DNA from: Bradyrhizobium sp. 170
Lineage (GTDB): Bacteria > Pseudomonadota > Alphaproteobacteria > Rhizobiales > Xanthobacteraceae
NCBI RefSeq assembly: GCF_023101085.1
Contig: NZ_CP064703.1
Coordinates: forward strand, 8,060,001 to 8,124,000
Length of the DNA: 64,000 nt
Reading direction: 5' to 3'
Below the pieces are notes generated by a model. That model was not told the origin of the DNA. It made no database searches and saw only the letters and a program-made list of their open reading frames with translations. This document shows positions 42,443-50,514 of the stretch, one piece after another (the first letter of the stretch is position 1; every line of letters starts with the position of its first letter). The position numbers and the translations under genes were made by a program.

Positions 42443-44571
42443 CGAAAACCGGCGGAACGACCGGCGCTGCCGATATTCCGCTGAACGATTTCCTTCCTCG
42501 GGAATCGCCAACGGATATGGCGGTACAGGCGTTGCGGCGATTCGAGCCGCCATCGGCGCCCGACTTTGCGCCGCTGTGGTTCCGGCGCGGCTTGGTGCTG
42601 ACCGGCACCGCGATCCTGACCGCGGCGGGCTGTTACGAGATGTACCGGGTGCTTCAGGTCGGCGGTGTCACGGTCCTGGAGTCGATCATCCTGGTCTTGT
42701 TCGTGCTGCTGTTTGCATGGATCGCCTTCTCCTTCATGTCGGCGCTGGCCGGTTTCTTCGTCCTGCTAGCCAGGAAAAAGGACGAACTCGGCATCGATCC
42801 CAGGGCTCCCTTGCCCGCGATCCACGGCCGCACGGCGATGCTGCTGCCGACCTACAACGAGGACCCCCATCGTGTCCTCGCGAGATTGCGCGCAACTTAT
42901 GAATCGGTCCAGGAGACCGGACACGGCGCGCGGTTCGACTGGTTCGTGCTAAGCGACTCCACCGATCCCGCGACCTGGATCGCCGAGGAAAAATGCTTTC
43001 TCAAGCTGCGACAGGACGTCGGCAGCGTGGCCGCGATCTTCTATCGCCACCGCCCCGAGAACACCGCGCGCAAGTCGGGCAATATCGAGGAATGGGTCAG
43101 GCGGTTCGGCTCCAATTATGAGTGCATGCTGATCCTGGACGCCGATAGTCTGATGACCGGCGACAGCGTCGTTCGCCTCGTAGCTGCCATGGAGACGCAC
43201 CCGAAGGCCGCGCTGATTCAGACGCTGCCCGTTATCGTCAATGCGGGATCGCTGTTCGCGCGCTGGCAGCAATTCGCTGGGCGGCTGTACGGCCCGATGC
43301 TGGCCGCGGGGATCGCGTGGTGGCACGGCTCCGAAGGCAATTACTGGGGGCACAACGCCATCATTCGCGTGCGTGCCTTTGCGCAATATGCGGGGCTGCC
43401 CGAACTCAGGGGACGCAAGCCGTTCGGCGGGCATATTATGAGCCACGACTTCATCGAGGCGGCGTTGATGCGACGGGGTGGCTGGGCGATCCACATGGCG
43501 CCGACGCTTCGCGGCAGCTACGAGGAATCTCCGCCGACGCTATCGGATTTCGCCGCCCGCGACCGTCGCTGGTGCCAGGGCAATCTGCAGCATCTGGCGC
43601 TGCTGCCGACCCGCGGCTTTCACTGGGTATCTCGGCTTCATCTGCTGACGGGAATTGGATCGTACCTCACCGCGCCGCTCTGGCTGATTTTTCTCGTATT
43701 CGGCATTCTGGTTTCGCTGCAGGCGCAATTCGTCCGGCCCGAATATTTCCCGAAGGGATATTCGCTGTTCCCGCAATGGCCGGCACAGGATCCGGTCCTG
43801 GCGGCCTGGGTGTTCGCAGGCACGATGGGCATGCTGATCGCGCCGAAGCTGCTCGCCTTCGCCGTACTGCTGACCGACGCCGACACGCGGAGAAAATTCG
43901 GCGGCGGTCTGCAGGTGTTGACCGGCATCATCGCCGAGACCATCCTTTCGGGCCTGACCGCGCCTGTCATGATGATCTTCCAGTCGTCCGCCGTCGGGGA
44001 AATCCTGTTCGGGCGCGACGCCGGATGGCAGGTTCAGCGCCGGGACGATGGCGCGGTCTCGCACCGTGACACGGTCAACACCTATGCGGTGCCGACGTTG
44101 GTCGGGGTCGCCATGGCGGTGGCCGCCTATGCCGTCTCGCTGCCATTGCTGCTCTGGATGACGCCGGTAATCCTCGGCCTGCTGCTTTCCATTCCGATCG
44201 CAATATTGTCGTCATCGCCGGGCCCGAACCGCAGGTCCGGATTGTTCAAAACCCCGGAGCAGACCGCGCCGCCATCGGTACTGACAAGGGCCAATGAACT
44301 GGCCAGCGCGCCGCATTCGCCGCTCACCTGCCCGCTGTACGAATTGCGCAGCGATGCCGGTCTGCTCGAAGCGCATTTGAACAATCCTTCCGGGCAGCGG
44401 CCACGAAAGCGCGGCGAGGTCGATCCGCAGCTCGCGATTGCACGCGCGAAAATCGAAGATGCTGAAACCTTCGAGGAGGCGGCGGGCTTTCTCAGCGCGC
44501 GAGAGAAGTTCGCGGTGCTCAAGTCACCTTCGGTTCTCGCCGTTCTACTCGCCCTGCCAGATCCGGCGTAA
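42430..44571 (+). CDS. opgH: Glucans biosynthesis glucosyltransferase OpgH/MdoH
   Basis: The 713-residue inner-membrane family 2 glycosyltransferase shows AMLLPTYNEDP near 140, the acceptor Asp pair DADSLM near 237, and RDRRWCQGN near 380, matching the Q/RxxRW motif. Several membrane segments flank this core. OpgH polymerises UDP-glucose into the linear glucan that OpgG matures. It is co-translated with opgG (13-bp overlap). The C-terminal 100 residues are soluble and may be regulatory. Confidence 0.95.
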   Translation: MDTLAKTGGTTGAADIPLNDFLPRESPTDMAVQALRRFEPPSAPDFAPLWFRRGLVLTGTAILTAAGCYEMYRVLQVGGVTVLESIILVLFVLLFAWIAFSFMSALAGFFVLLARKKDELGIDPRAPLPAIHGRTAMLLPTYNEDPHRVLARLRATYESVQETGHGARFDWFVLSDSTDPATWIAEEKCFLKLRQDVGSVAAIFYRHRPENTARKSGNIEEWVRRFGSNYECMLILDADSLMTGDSVVRLVAAMETHPKAALIQTLPVIVNAGSLFARWQQFAGRLYGPMLAAGIAWWHGSEGNYWGHNAIIRVRAFAQYAGLPELRGRKPFGGHIMSHDFIEAALMRRGGWAIHMAPTLRGSYEESPPTLSDFAARDRRWCQGNLQHLALLPTRGFHWVSRLHLLTGIGSYLTAPLWLIFLVFGILVSLQAQFVRPEYFPKGYSLFPQWPAQDPVLAAWVFAGTMGMLIAPKLLAFAVLLTDADTRRKFGGGLQVLTGIIAETILSGLTAPVMMIFQSSAVGEILFGRDAGWQVQRRDDGAVSHRDTVNTYAVPTLVGVAMAVAAYAVSLPLLLWMTPVILGLLLSIPIAILSSSPGPNRRSGLFKTPEQTAPPSVLTRANELASAPHSPLTCPLYELRSDAGLLEAHLNNPSGQRPRKRGEVDPQLAIARAKIEDAETFEEAAGFLSAREKFAVLKSPSVLAVLLALPDPA

Positions 44572-44623
44572 TTGCAGGACCCATCTTCCTGCTGCTTGAG
44601 ATTGAACTGCGGCTGCCGTCATC

Positions 44624-44676
44624 CCGGATGCATACTTGCGTCCGGATGCACACTTGCATCCCGGATGCATCCTTGG
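44624..44676. repeat. 18-bp direct repeat, three copies, upstream of the first cyclase
   Basis: Copies begin at 44624, 44642 and 44661, each starting CCGGATGCA(T/C) and continuing (A/C)CTTGC-like. The inner GGATGCATCC is palindromic. They end 45 bp before the start codon of the cyclase gene at 44721. They could be tandem operator sites or a simple satellite. Confidence 0.75.
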
Positions 44677-44720
44677 CCCATGCAACAAATCTGCTAGACT
44701 GCTTGCTGGAGAGGCGGAAA

Positions 44721-46484
44721 ATGGAAGCGCCCGGACCCGAGCGAAGACTCGCTGCGGTCCTTGCCGCCGACATGGTCGGCTATAGCCGGCTAATGGAGGT
44801 TGACGAGGCGGGGACGCTTGCACGCCTCAAGACCCATCGCCTTGAGCTCATCGATCCCTCCATTGCCAAGAACCGCGGCCGCATCATCAAAACGACCGGC
44901 GACGGCATGCTGGTGGAGTTCCACAGCGTCGTAGACGCGGTGACGTGCGCAGCCGAAGTCCAGCGCCGGATGGCGCGGCGCAATGCCGATGTGTCGCCGG
45001 CGCGGTGGATCCAGTTCCGCATCGGCATCAACCTCGGCGACGTGATCGTCGAGGAGAACGATATTTTCGGCGACGGCGTCAACGTCGCGGCGCGCCTCGA
45101 GGCGCTCGCCGAACCGGGTGGCATCTGCATCTCGGGCGCGGTGCGCGATCAAGTCGGTGATCGGCTGGACGAGATCGCATTCGAGGATCTCGGCGAGCAG
45201 AGCGTCAAGAATATCACCCGCCCGATCCATGTCTTCCGGGTGCGGCTCGAGTCAGCCACGATCGCAGCGCTCGAAAGTAGCAAGGAGGCTTCGGCGACGT
45301 CAGTTACCAGAAAGCCATCCATCGCCGTGCTGCCGCTGGTCAACATGAGCGGCGATCCGGAGCAGGAATTCTTTGCCGACGGCCTCACCGAGGACATCAT
45401 CACCGAGCTGTCGCGCTTCCGCGACCTGCTCGTCATCTCGCGCAACTCGACCTTCGTGCACAAGGGCAAAGCCGTAAAGGTGCAGGAGGTCGCGCGCGAG
45501 CTCGGCGTTGAATATGTCCTCGAAGGCAGCGTGCGCAAGGTCGGCGATCGCGTTCGCGTCACCGTGCAGCTGATCGATGCGCAAACCGACCGGCACGTCT
45601 GGGCCGAACGCTATGACCGCAAGCTCGAGGATATCTTCGCGATCCAGGACGAGGTGACCGGCGCGATCGTCAGCACGCTTCCTGGCCGCGTCGAGGCCGC
45701 CACGCAGGAACGCGCGAAGCGCCAGCGAACCGACAACATGGCGGCCTATGAATGCGTGCTCGCCGCCAAAGTGCTGCACCACCGCTCGCGACGGGAAGAC
45801 AATGCGGAGGCGCAGTCTCTCCTCGACCGCGCCATCGCGCTCGACCCAAATTACGCACACGCGCATGCCTGGAAGGCCTGCGTGCTGGGACAGACCTGGG
45901 TCTATGGATGGTGCGCGGATCGCGACGCCACCTTTCAGCAGGTGGCTGACGAATTGCAGATCGCGCTGGCGCTCGATGACAACGACAGCGACGTACACCG
46001 CATCCTGGCCGCGGTGAACCTGACGCGCGACGATCATGACAGGGCCGCCTACCATCAGGAGCGGGCACTCGCGCTCAATCCCAACTACGATATCGTCGTG
46101 GTGCAGCAGGGCGAGTTTCTGACCTGGCTGGGGCGGCCGGAAGAGGGGATCGACTGGATCAGGAAGGCGATGCGCCTCAATCCGTACCACCCGGAACGCT
46201 TCTGGAATCACCTGGGTCGCGCCTGCTACTGCGCCGAGAAATTCGCGGAAGCCGCTGAAGCTTTCGCGCGGATCACGCGGCCCGACTACACGCATCACGC
46301 CTTCCTCGCAGCGACGTTCGCACAAATGGGTAACGGCGTTGCGGCCGCCGCACATGCCGCAGAGGTCGTGAAGCTCGAACCGGGTTTCTCGGTGGCGACG
46401 TATCTCACCACCCAGCACTACAAGCAGGAGGCGGATCGCGCGCGACACGAGGCCGGGCTGCTCAAGGCGGGGCTGCCGGCGTGA
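44721..46484 (+). CDS. Class III adenylate/guanylate cyclase with FlgO-like and TPR domains (copy 1)
   Basis: The 587-residue protein has a cyclase domain at 8-185. Asp18 in ADMVGYSRL and the Asp of TTGDGML are the metal ligands, and the Asn and Arg in GVNVAARLE are the transition-state residues. A FlgO/TolB-like segment starts at SIAVLPLVNMSGDPEQEFF near 200. Tetratricopeptide repeats fill the last 230 residues. No membrane helix is seen, so it is probably cytosolic. Such cyclases are greatly expanded in rhizobia. A paralogue lies at 54257. The start at 44721 has GAGAGGCGG upstream. Confidence 0.92.
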   Translation: MEAPGPERRLAAVLAADMVGYSRLMEVDEAGTLARLKTHRLELIDPSIAKNRGRIIKTTGDGMLVEFHSVVDAVTCAAEVQRRMARRNADVSPARWIQFRIGINLGDVIVEENDIFGDGVNVAARLEALAEPGGICISGAVRDQVGDRLDEIAFEDLGEQSVKNITRPIHVFRVRLESATIAALESSKEASATSVTRKPSIAVLPLVNMSGDPEQEFFADGLTEDIITELSRFRDLLVISRNSTFVHKGKAVKVQEVARELGVEYVLEGSVRKVGDRVRVTVQLIDAQTDRHVWAERYDRKLEDIFAIQDEVTGAIVSTLPGRVEAATQERAKRQRTDNMAAYECVLAAKVLHHRSRREDNAEAQSLLDRAIALDPNYAHAHAWKACVLGQTWVYGWCADRDATFQQVADELQIALALDDNDSDVHRILAAVNLTRDDHDRAAYHQERALALNPNYDIVVVQQGEFLTWLGRPEEGIDWIRKAMRLNPYHPERFWNHLGRACYCAEKFAEAAEAFARITRPDYTHHAFLAATFAQMGNGVAAAAHAAEVVKLEPGFSVATYLTTQHYKQEADRARHEAGLLKAGLPA

Positions 46485-46519
46485 GGTTGGCGGGATCACG
46501 TTGTGGTGGCTGAGTTCTC

Positions 46520-46668
46520 GTCGCTTGCCGGGCCGTAGCTCGCGAATGAGCATTACGGATGGAGCCCGGCTTCGCCCTTCGGGCTACGCCGCGGCAGCCT
46601 TCGCTTGCTTCGCTACGATAGAGTTCGGTGTGGCTTGCCGAGCCGTAGCTTGCGAAGCAAGCGAAGGC
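46520..46668. repeat. Repeat-derived sequence beside the tRNA gene
   Basis: Two related pieces, TTGCCGGGCCGTAGCTCGCGAA and TTGCCGAGCCGTAGCTTGCGAA, occur about 110 bp apart, with GCCCGGC-TTCGCCCTTCGG-GCTAC between. It appears to be fragments of dispersed repeats accumulated at the tRNA 3' end. Confidence 0.5.
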
Positions 46669-46743
46669 TGGTGGGCGCGACAGGGATCGAACCTGTGACC
46701 CCTACCATGTCAAGGTAGTGCTCTCCCGCTGAGCTACGCGCCC
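46669..46743 (-). tRNA. tRNA-Val (anticodon GAC), CCA encoded
   Basis: Read leftward it begins GGGCGCG and ends with CGCGCCC-A-CCA, giving a seven-bp acceptor stem. The anticodon stem CTACC/GGTAG encloses the loop TTGACAT, so the anticodon is GAC (Val). The T arm GTTCGATCC is normal. The 75-nt length includes the CCA. It is a possible integration site, but no integrase is next to it. Confidence 0.97.
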
Positions 46744-46877
46744 CGGAATGGGATGACCGATCATCCCGCTCCAGCTTTATTCGTATTGGGTGGGGTCCGT
46801 ATATCGGCTCCAAAGCGCCCCCGCAAGGATGCTTGGACGTAATTTCTGGAGTGATTTCGAGCGAAATTGACGCCGAA

Positions 46878-47237
46878 TCAGGCCGCCAGCATCTTGTTCA
46901 CTTCGCTGACCAGTTCGCGGAGGTGAACCGGCTTGGCGAGCACCTTGGCGTTCTTGGGCGCTTCCGAATCGGAATTCAGGGCGACGGCGGCAAAACCGGT
47001 GATGAACATGATCTTGATGTCGGGGTCGAGTTCCGAGGCGCGGCGCGCCAGTTCGATGCCGTCCATTTCCGGCATCACGATATCGGTCAGCAGCATCTCG
47101 AACGGCTCCTCGCGCAGCCGCTGATAGGCCGACATGCCGTTGTCATGCGAGGAGACCTGAAACCCCGCGTTTTCCAGCGCCTTGACCAGGAAGCGGCGCA
47201 TGTCGTTGTCGTCTTCGGCGAGCAGGATCTTGTGCAT
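46878..47237 (-). CDS. cpdR: Single-domain response regulator CpdR
   Basis: The 119-residue receiver has the acidic pocket Glu8-Asp9-Asp10, the phospho-acceptor Asp52 in LLTDIVMP, Thr80 and Lys102. There is no output domain. Sequence runs such as ALENAGFQVSSHDNGMSAYQ and KNAKVLAKPVHLRELVSEV are those of CpdR, which in alphaproteobacteria delivers substrates to ClpXP and takes phosphate from CckA/ChpT. It is divergent from N-formylglutamate amidohydrolase, an arrangement I believe is conserved in Bradyrhizobiaceae. Confidence 0.95.
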   Translation of the reverse strand: MHKILLAEDDNDMRRFLVKALENAGFQVSSHDNGMSAYQRLREEPFEMLLTDIVMPEMDGIELARRASELDPDIKIMFITGFAAVALNSDSEAPKNAKVLAKPVHLRELVSEVNKMLAA

Positions 47238-47554
47238 GGCGGTCGGTCGTCGCTTCCGGCTTGGAGGATCGTTCCGCCCACTAAGCCCGACAGAGGGTAA
47301 ATTTCAGTTAAAAGGTAACGGCTTCTTGGCGGCGAGCGGCGCTGTTTCTGCAGCGGAATGTACCAAGATCGATCAAGGCGGCGCTTTTCGGGCGTTTGCG
47401 ACACCTTCCAGTAGTTCGGCGGTTTTTTTCGCTTGGCAGAATGATTACGATTACGGACAATACATCCTTACAAACCCTGCCCTTCGGCAGAATCGGTCGC
47501 ATGATCGCGATCGGGCCGAAGGGAATGCGGACATTCAAGGGACGGCGCCCCACG
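47238..47554. other. Divergent gap between cpdR and N-formylglutamate amidohydrolase
   Basis: About 317 bp hold the promoters of both genes. An AT-rich stretch near 47400-47465 (GATTACGATTACGGACAATA) may be the rightward promoter. An upstream extension of the amidohydrolase frame exists but is not needed. Confidence 0.45.
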
Positions 47555-48442
47555 ATGACCCAGTTTGATGGCGAGCTGTCGCCCCCGTTCGAGATCGTGG
47601 AGCCGGCGCATTGGCGGGCGCCGATCATCTTCAACTCGCCCCATTCCGGCTCGGTCTATCCGCTCGAATTTCTCAACGCCTCCCGGATCGACCTCGCCGC
47701 GCTGCGCCGCTCCGAGGATTCGTTCATGGACGAGTTGATCGGAGGCCTGAGCGAACAAGGCTTTCCGACGGTGCGGGTCAATTTCCCCCGCTCCTATGTC
47801 GACGTGAACCGCGAGCCCTATGAGCTCGATCCGCGGATGTTCACCGGGCGCCTGCCGAGCTTCGCCAATACCCGCTCGATGCGGGTGGCCGGCGGCCTCG
47901 GCACCATCCCGCGCGTGGTCGGGGACGGGCAGGAAATCTATCGCGAGCGGCTTTCGGTCGACGACGCGCTGGGGCGGATCGAGGCGCTCTACAAGCCGTA
48001 TCACCGGGCGCTGCGGCGGCTGATCAACAAGGCCCATCAGGCATTCGGAACCGTGATCCTGGTGGATTGCCATTCGATGCCGTCGGTCGGCGTGTCGCGC
48101 GACGAGCCGCGGCGGCCCGATATCGTGATCGGCGACCGCTACGGCACCAGTTGCGCGAGCCTTTTGCCCGATGTCGTTGAGGAAATCATGAGCGGGCTCG
48201 GCTATTCGATCGGCCGCAACAAGCCCTACGCCGGCGGCTTCATCACCGAGCATTACGGCAACCCGGCGAGCGGACTGCACACCGTGCAGCTTGAGCTCAA
48301 CCGGGCGATCTATATGGACGAGCGGCGGCGCGAGCGCAGCCCGCGCTTTGCGCAAGTGGCCGCCGATTTCGTCGCGCTCGCCGACGCGCTGGCCCAGGTG
48401 CCGCTCGGGGATCTCGGACCGTTCCAGGCAGCGGCGGAGTAG
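47555..48442 (+). CDS. N-formylglutamate amidohydrolase family protein
   Basis: The 295-residue enzyme shows the zinc/active-site pattern FNSPHSGSVYP near 28, DVNREPYELDPRMF near 90, VDCHSMPS near 170 and GGFITEHYGNP near 230. It hydrolyses N-formyl-L-glutamate to formate and glutamate in histidine breakdown, or related N-formyl substrates. No other hut genes are nearby. Start 47555 (MTQFDGEL) was chosen; an in-frame ATG at 47525 has an AAGGGA close before it and is an alternative. Confidence 0.92.
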   Translation: MTQFDGELSPPFEIVEPAHWRAPIIFNSPHSGSVYPLEFLNASRIDLAALRRSEDSFMDELIGGLSEQGFPTVRVNFPRSYVDVNREPYELDPRMFTGRLPSFANTRSMRVAGGLGTIPRVVGDGQEIYRERLSVDDALGRIEALYKPYHRALRRLINKAHQAFGTVILVDCHSMPSVGVSRDEPRRPDIVIGDRYGTSCASLLPDVVEEIMSGLGYSIGRNKPYAGGFITEHYGNPASGLHTVQLELNRAIYMDERRRERSPRFAQVAADFVALADALAQVPLGDLGPFQAAAE

Positions 48443-48450
48443 ATTCTGCT

Positions 48451-48560
48451 TCGTCATTCCGGGGCGCGCGAAGCGCGAGCCCGGAATCCATTTAACTGCC
48501 CGCGCGTGTGGCCCGATGGATTCCGGGCTCGCGCCAAGTGGCGCGCCCCGGAATGACGAA
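48451..48560. repeat. Palindromic intergenic repeat, 'cgtcattccggg' family
   Basis: Ends TTCGTCATTCCGGGGCGCG and CGCGCCCCGGAATGACGAA are perfect inverses; an inner GGAATCCAT/ATGGATTCC pair is also present. It lies between the amidohydrolase and the small RNA and would form a very long hairpin. Confidence 0.9.
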
Positions 48561-48591
48561 GAAAGAAATCCGGAATGACAAAGCGCCCAAA

Positions 48592-48682
48592 GAAAAAAGG
48601 GCCGCTTGAATGAACAAGCGGCCCAAGTCTAGGGAGGAAACGCCCAAGGAGGGCAGCGATAGGGCGAGGCCCTACCGCACCG
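48592..48682 (-). ncRNA. Small RNA candidate, suhB/alpha-r14 (mmgR)-like
   Basis: A complete small transcription unit reads leftward. The -35 TTGCGT (48710-48715), a 17-bp spacer and the -10 CATATT (48687-48692) place the start near 48680. The RNA contains two C-rich runs, CTGCCCTCCTTGGG and TTTCCTCCC. It ends in a terminator with 10-bp arms GGGCCGCTTG/CAAGCGGCCC and six T (to 48593). The length is about 88 nt. Exposed CCUCC loops that mimic anti-Shine-Dalgarno are the mark of the alpha-r14/suhB family, and the next gene is an inositol-monophosphatase relative, as the Rfam name suggests. The RNA call is firm; the family assignment is less so. Confidence 0.82.
48593..48624 (-). terminator. Terminator of the small RNA
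   Basis: A 10-bp GC-rich stem (48599-48608 with 48615-48624), a six-base loop and a run of six T on the minus strand form a textbook intrinsic terminator. Confidence 0.9.
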
Positions 48683-48686
48683 CAAC

Positions 48687-48715
48687 AATATGCGGCCGCG
48701 CTGCACAAAACGCAA
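48687..48715 (-). promoter_or_regulatory. Housekeeping promoter of the small RNA
   Basis: TTGCGT at 48710-48715 and CATATT at 48687-48692, read leftward, are separated by 17 bp. This is close to the alphaproteobacterial sigma-70 consensus. Confidence 0.75.
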
Positions 48716-49045
48716 GGGTTTTTGGCTTAGTTCCGGTCCAAAGTGGAACAGGCTGGCGGATCGGCAACACCATCGATGCACGGCGTTTATACAAGTTAAA
48801 TCAATGACTTGAATGGGATACCCGGCCAAGCCCCGGTCCCACTGCAGTGCTGGTATGCCAAAACTCGCAACTTCGTGATGGCAGGGCTAACCAAAAATCC
48901 ACGCTTAAACGAAGCCTTCTCGAAAGCCGATTCGAAAGCCAGCTCGCAATACGAATGGGAATAACGCGCCGTTGGCGGTGCGCGACGGTGCGGATTGGGC
49001 TAGGCAAGAGGCAGTATTCTTCCTCCAGTGCGGTAAGGGACAGCC

Positions 49046-49825
49046 GTGACGGTCATCGATTTCACAGCCTTCATCGGGCGCCTCGCGACTGCGTCCGGCG
49101 AAACCATCCTGCCGTTCTTCCGGACCTCGCTCTCCATCGACAACAAGAGCGCGAGCGATTTCGATCCGGTCACCGAGGCCGACCGCGCCGCCGAAGCGGT
49201 GATGCGCCGCCTGATCAAGGCCAATTTTCCCCAGCACGGCATCGTCGGCGAGGAGTTCGGCAACGAGCGCGAGGACGCCGAATATGTCTGGGTGCTGGAT
49301 CCGATCGACGGCACCAAATCCTTCATCGCGGGATTTCCGATCTGGGGCACCCTGATCGCGCTGTTGCACAAGGGCACGCCGGTGTTCGGCATGATGCACC
49401 AGCCCTATATCGGCGAGCGCTTTTCCGGCGATAGCGGTTCGGCGCAGTATTCCGGACCATCCGGCGAGCGGCGGCTGACGGTGCGCCGCTGCACGTCCCT
49501 GAAGGAAGCGACCTCGTTCACCACCAGCCCCCTGCTGATGAACGCCGCCGATCGCGAGATCTTCAGCCGGGTCGAGAGTTCGGTAAAGCTGTCGCGCTAT
49601 GGCGGCGACTGCTATTCCTACTGCATGCTGGCGGCAGGCCATCTCGACCTCGTGGTCGAGACCGAACTAAAGCCCTATGACATCGCGGCATTGATCCCGA
49701 TCGTTACGGGCGCCGGCGGCGTCGTCACCAACTGGGAAGGCAAGCCCGCCCAGAGCGGCGGCCGCATCGTCGCCGCCGGCGACGCCCGCGTGCATGAGGC
49801 GACGCTGAAACTGCTGAACAGTTAG
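49046..49825 (+). CDS. hisN: Histidinol-phosphatase, inositol monophosphatase family
   Basis: The 259-residue protein carries IMPase motifs: Glu in GIVGEEFG near 70, WVLDPIDGTKSFIAGFP near 90, and YGGDCYSYCMLAAGHLDLVVE near 190, with KPYDIAALIPIVTGAGG near 215. The form DPIDGTKSFIxGxPxWGT points to HisN-type histidinol-phosphatases rather than SuhB. It would remove phosphate from histidinol phosphate in histidine synthesis. The start is GTG at 49046 with AAGGGA upstream. An isochorismatase-fold gene follows after 8 bp. Confidence 0.88.
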   Translation: MTVIDFTAFIGRLATASGETILPFFRTSLSIDNKSASDFDPVTEADRAAEAVMRRLIKANFPQHGIVGEEFGNEREDAEYVWVLDPIDGTKSFIAGFPIWGTLIALLHKGTPVFGMMHQPYIGERFSGDSGSAQYSGPSGERRLTVRRCTSLKEATSFTTSPLLMNAADREIFSRVESSVKLSRYGGDCYSYCMLAAGHLDLVVETELKPYDIAALIPIVTGAGGVVTNWEGKPAQSGGRIVAAGDARVHEATLKLLNS

Positions 49826-49833
49826 GGGCCCCG

Positions 49834-50361
49834 ATGGACGCGATGCTGGTCGTCCATATGCAGGTCGGGCTCCTCAGCGGCATGCCCAAACATGATTTGC
49901 ACGGCGTCGTGGATCGCATCAACCGGCTAACCGCCAGGGTCCGTGCCCAAGCCGGCAAGGTGATTTTGATCCAGCACTGCGGTGGCAAGGGAGACGCCTT
50001 TGAGCCGCAGACGCCCGGATGGCAGTTTCTTCCCGAACTTGTCCGCGAACCTGCCGACATTATCGTCCCGACTACACTGAACGATCCTTTTGCCGGCACG
50101 GACCTGCAGGCGCGTTTGAAGGAGCTCCAGCCGGACCGGATCCTGATCACCGGATGGGCAACTGATTTCTGCGTTGATTCCACGGTTCGCTCGACGGTCG
50201 CACATCATTACGATGTCGTGGCGGTAGCCGACGGTCACACCTTGGGCGACCGTCCTCACCTCGATGCCCTCAGCATCATTCGCCATCACAATTGGGTCTG
50301 GAGCAACCTGATCACCCGGCGTTCCATCAAGGTCGCCGCGACAGACGAATTGCTGCCCTGA
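49834..50361 (+). CDS. Isochorismatase-fold protein with altered catalytic triad
   Basis: The 175-residue protein has the cysteine hydrolase fold. The nucleophile Cys113 is kept in GWATDFCVDSTVR, and the FAGTDL run near 86 is normal. The catalytic Asp of the usual DMQ motif is His8 here (VVHMQVG), and the Lys expected before the second motif reads PTTLNDPF. Two of three triad residues therefore seem changed, so it may be inactive, altered or non-hydrolytic. It is 8 bp after hisN and probably co-transcribed. The N-terminus starts directly with the first strand, so no missing segment explains the change. Confidence 0.8.
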   Translation: MDAMLVVHMQVGLLSGMPKHDLHGVVDRINRLTARVRAQAGKVILIQHCGGKGDAFEPQTPGWQFLPELVREPADIIVPTTLNDPFAGTDLQARLKELQPDRILITGWATDFCVDSTVRSTVAHHYDVVAVADGHTLGDRPHLDALSIIRHHNWVWSNLITRRSIKVAATDELLP

Positions 50362-50514
50362 TCCACGCATCGCGGGACGGGGTGCAACCGGCTGAATCGG
50401 CCGCAACCTCTAGCACCGAAGCGCTACAAGCGGCATACTCGCCCCATCACGGACGAACGCGCGGCGCTTCTTGCGAGCCCCGTGCCGAAACAGATCCGGA
50501 TCAGGGGGGCTTGC

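Noticed and set aside
46669..46743. tRNA-Val as an attachment site of a genomic island
   Set aside because: No integrase and no duplicated tRNA 3' end were seen; neighbouring genes look like core genes.
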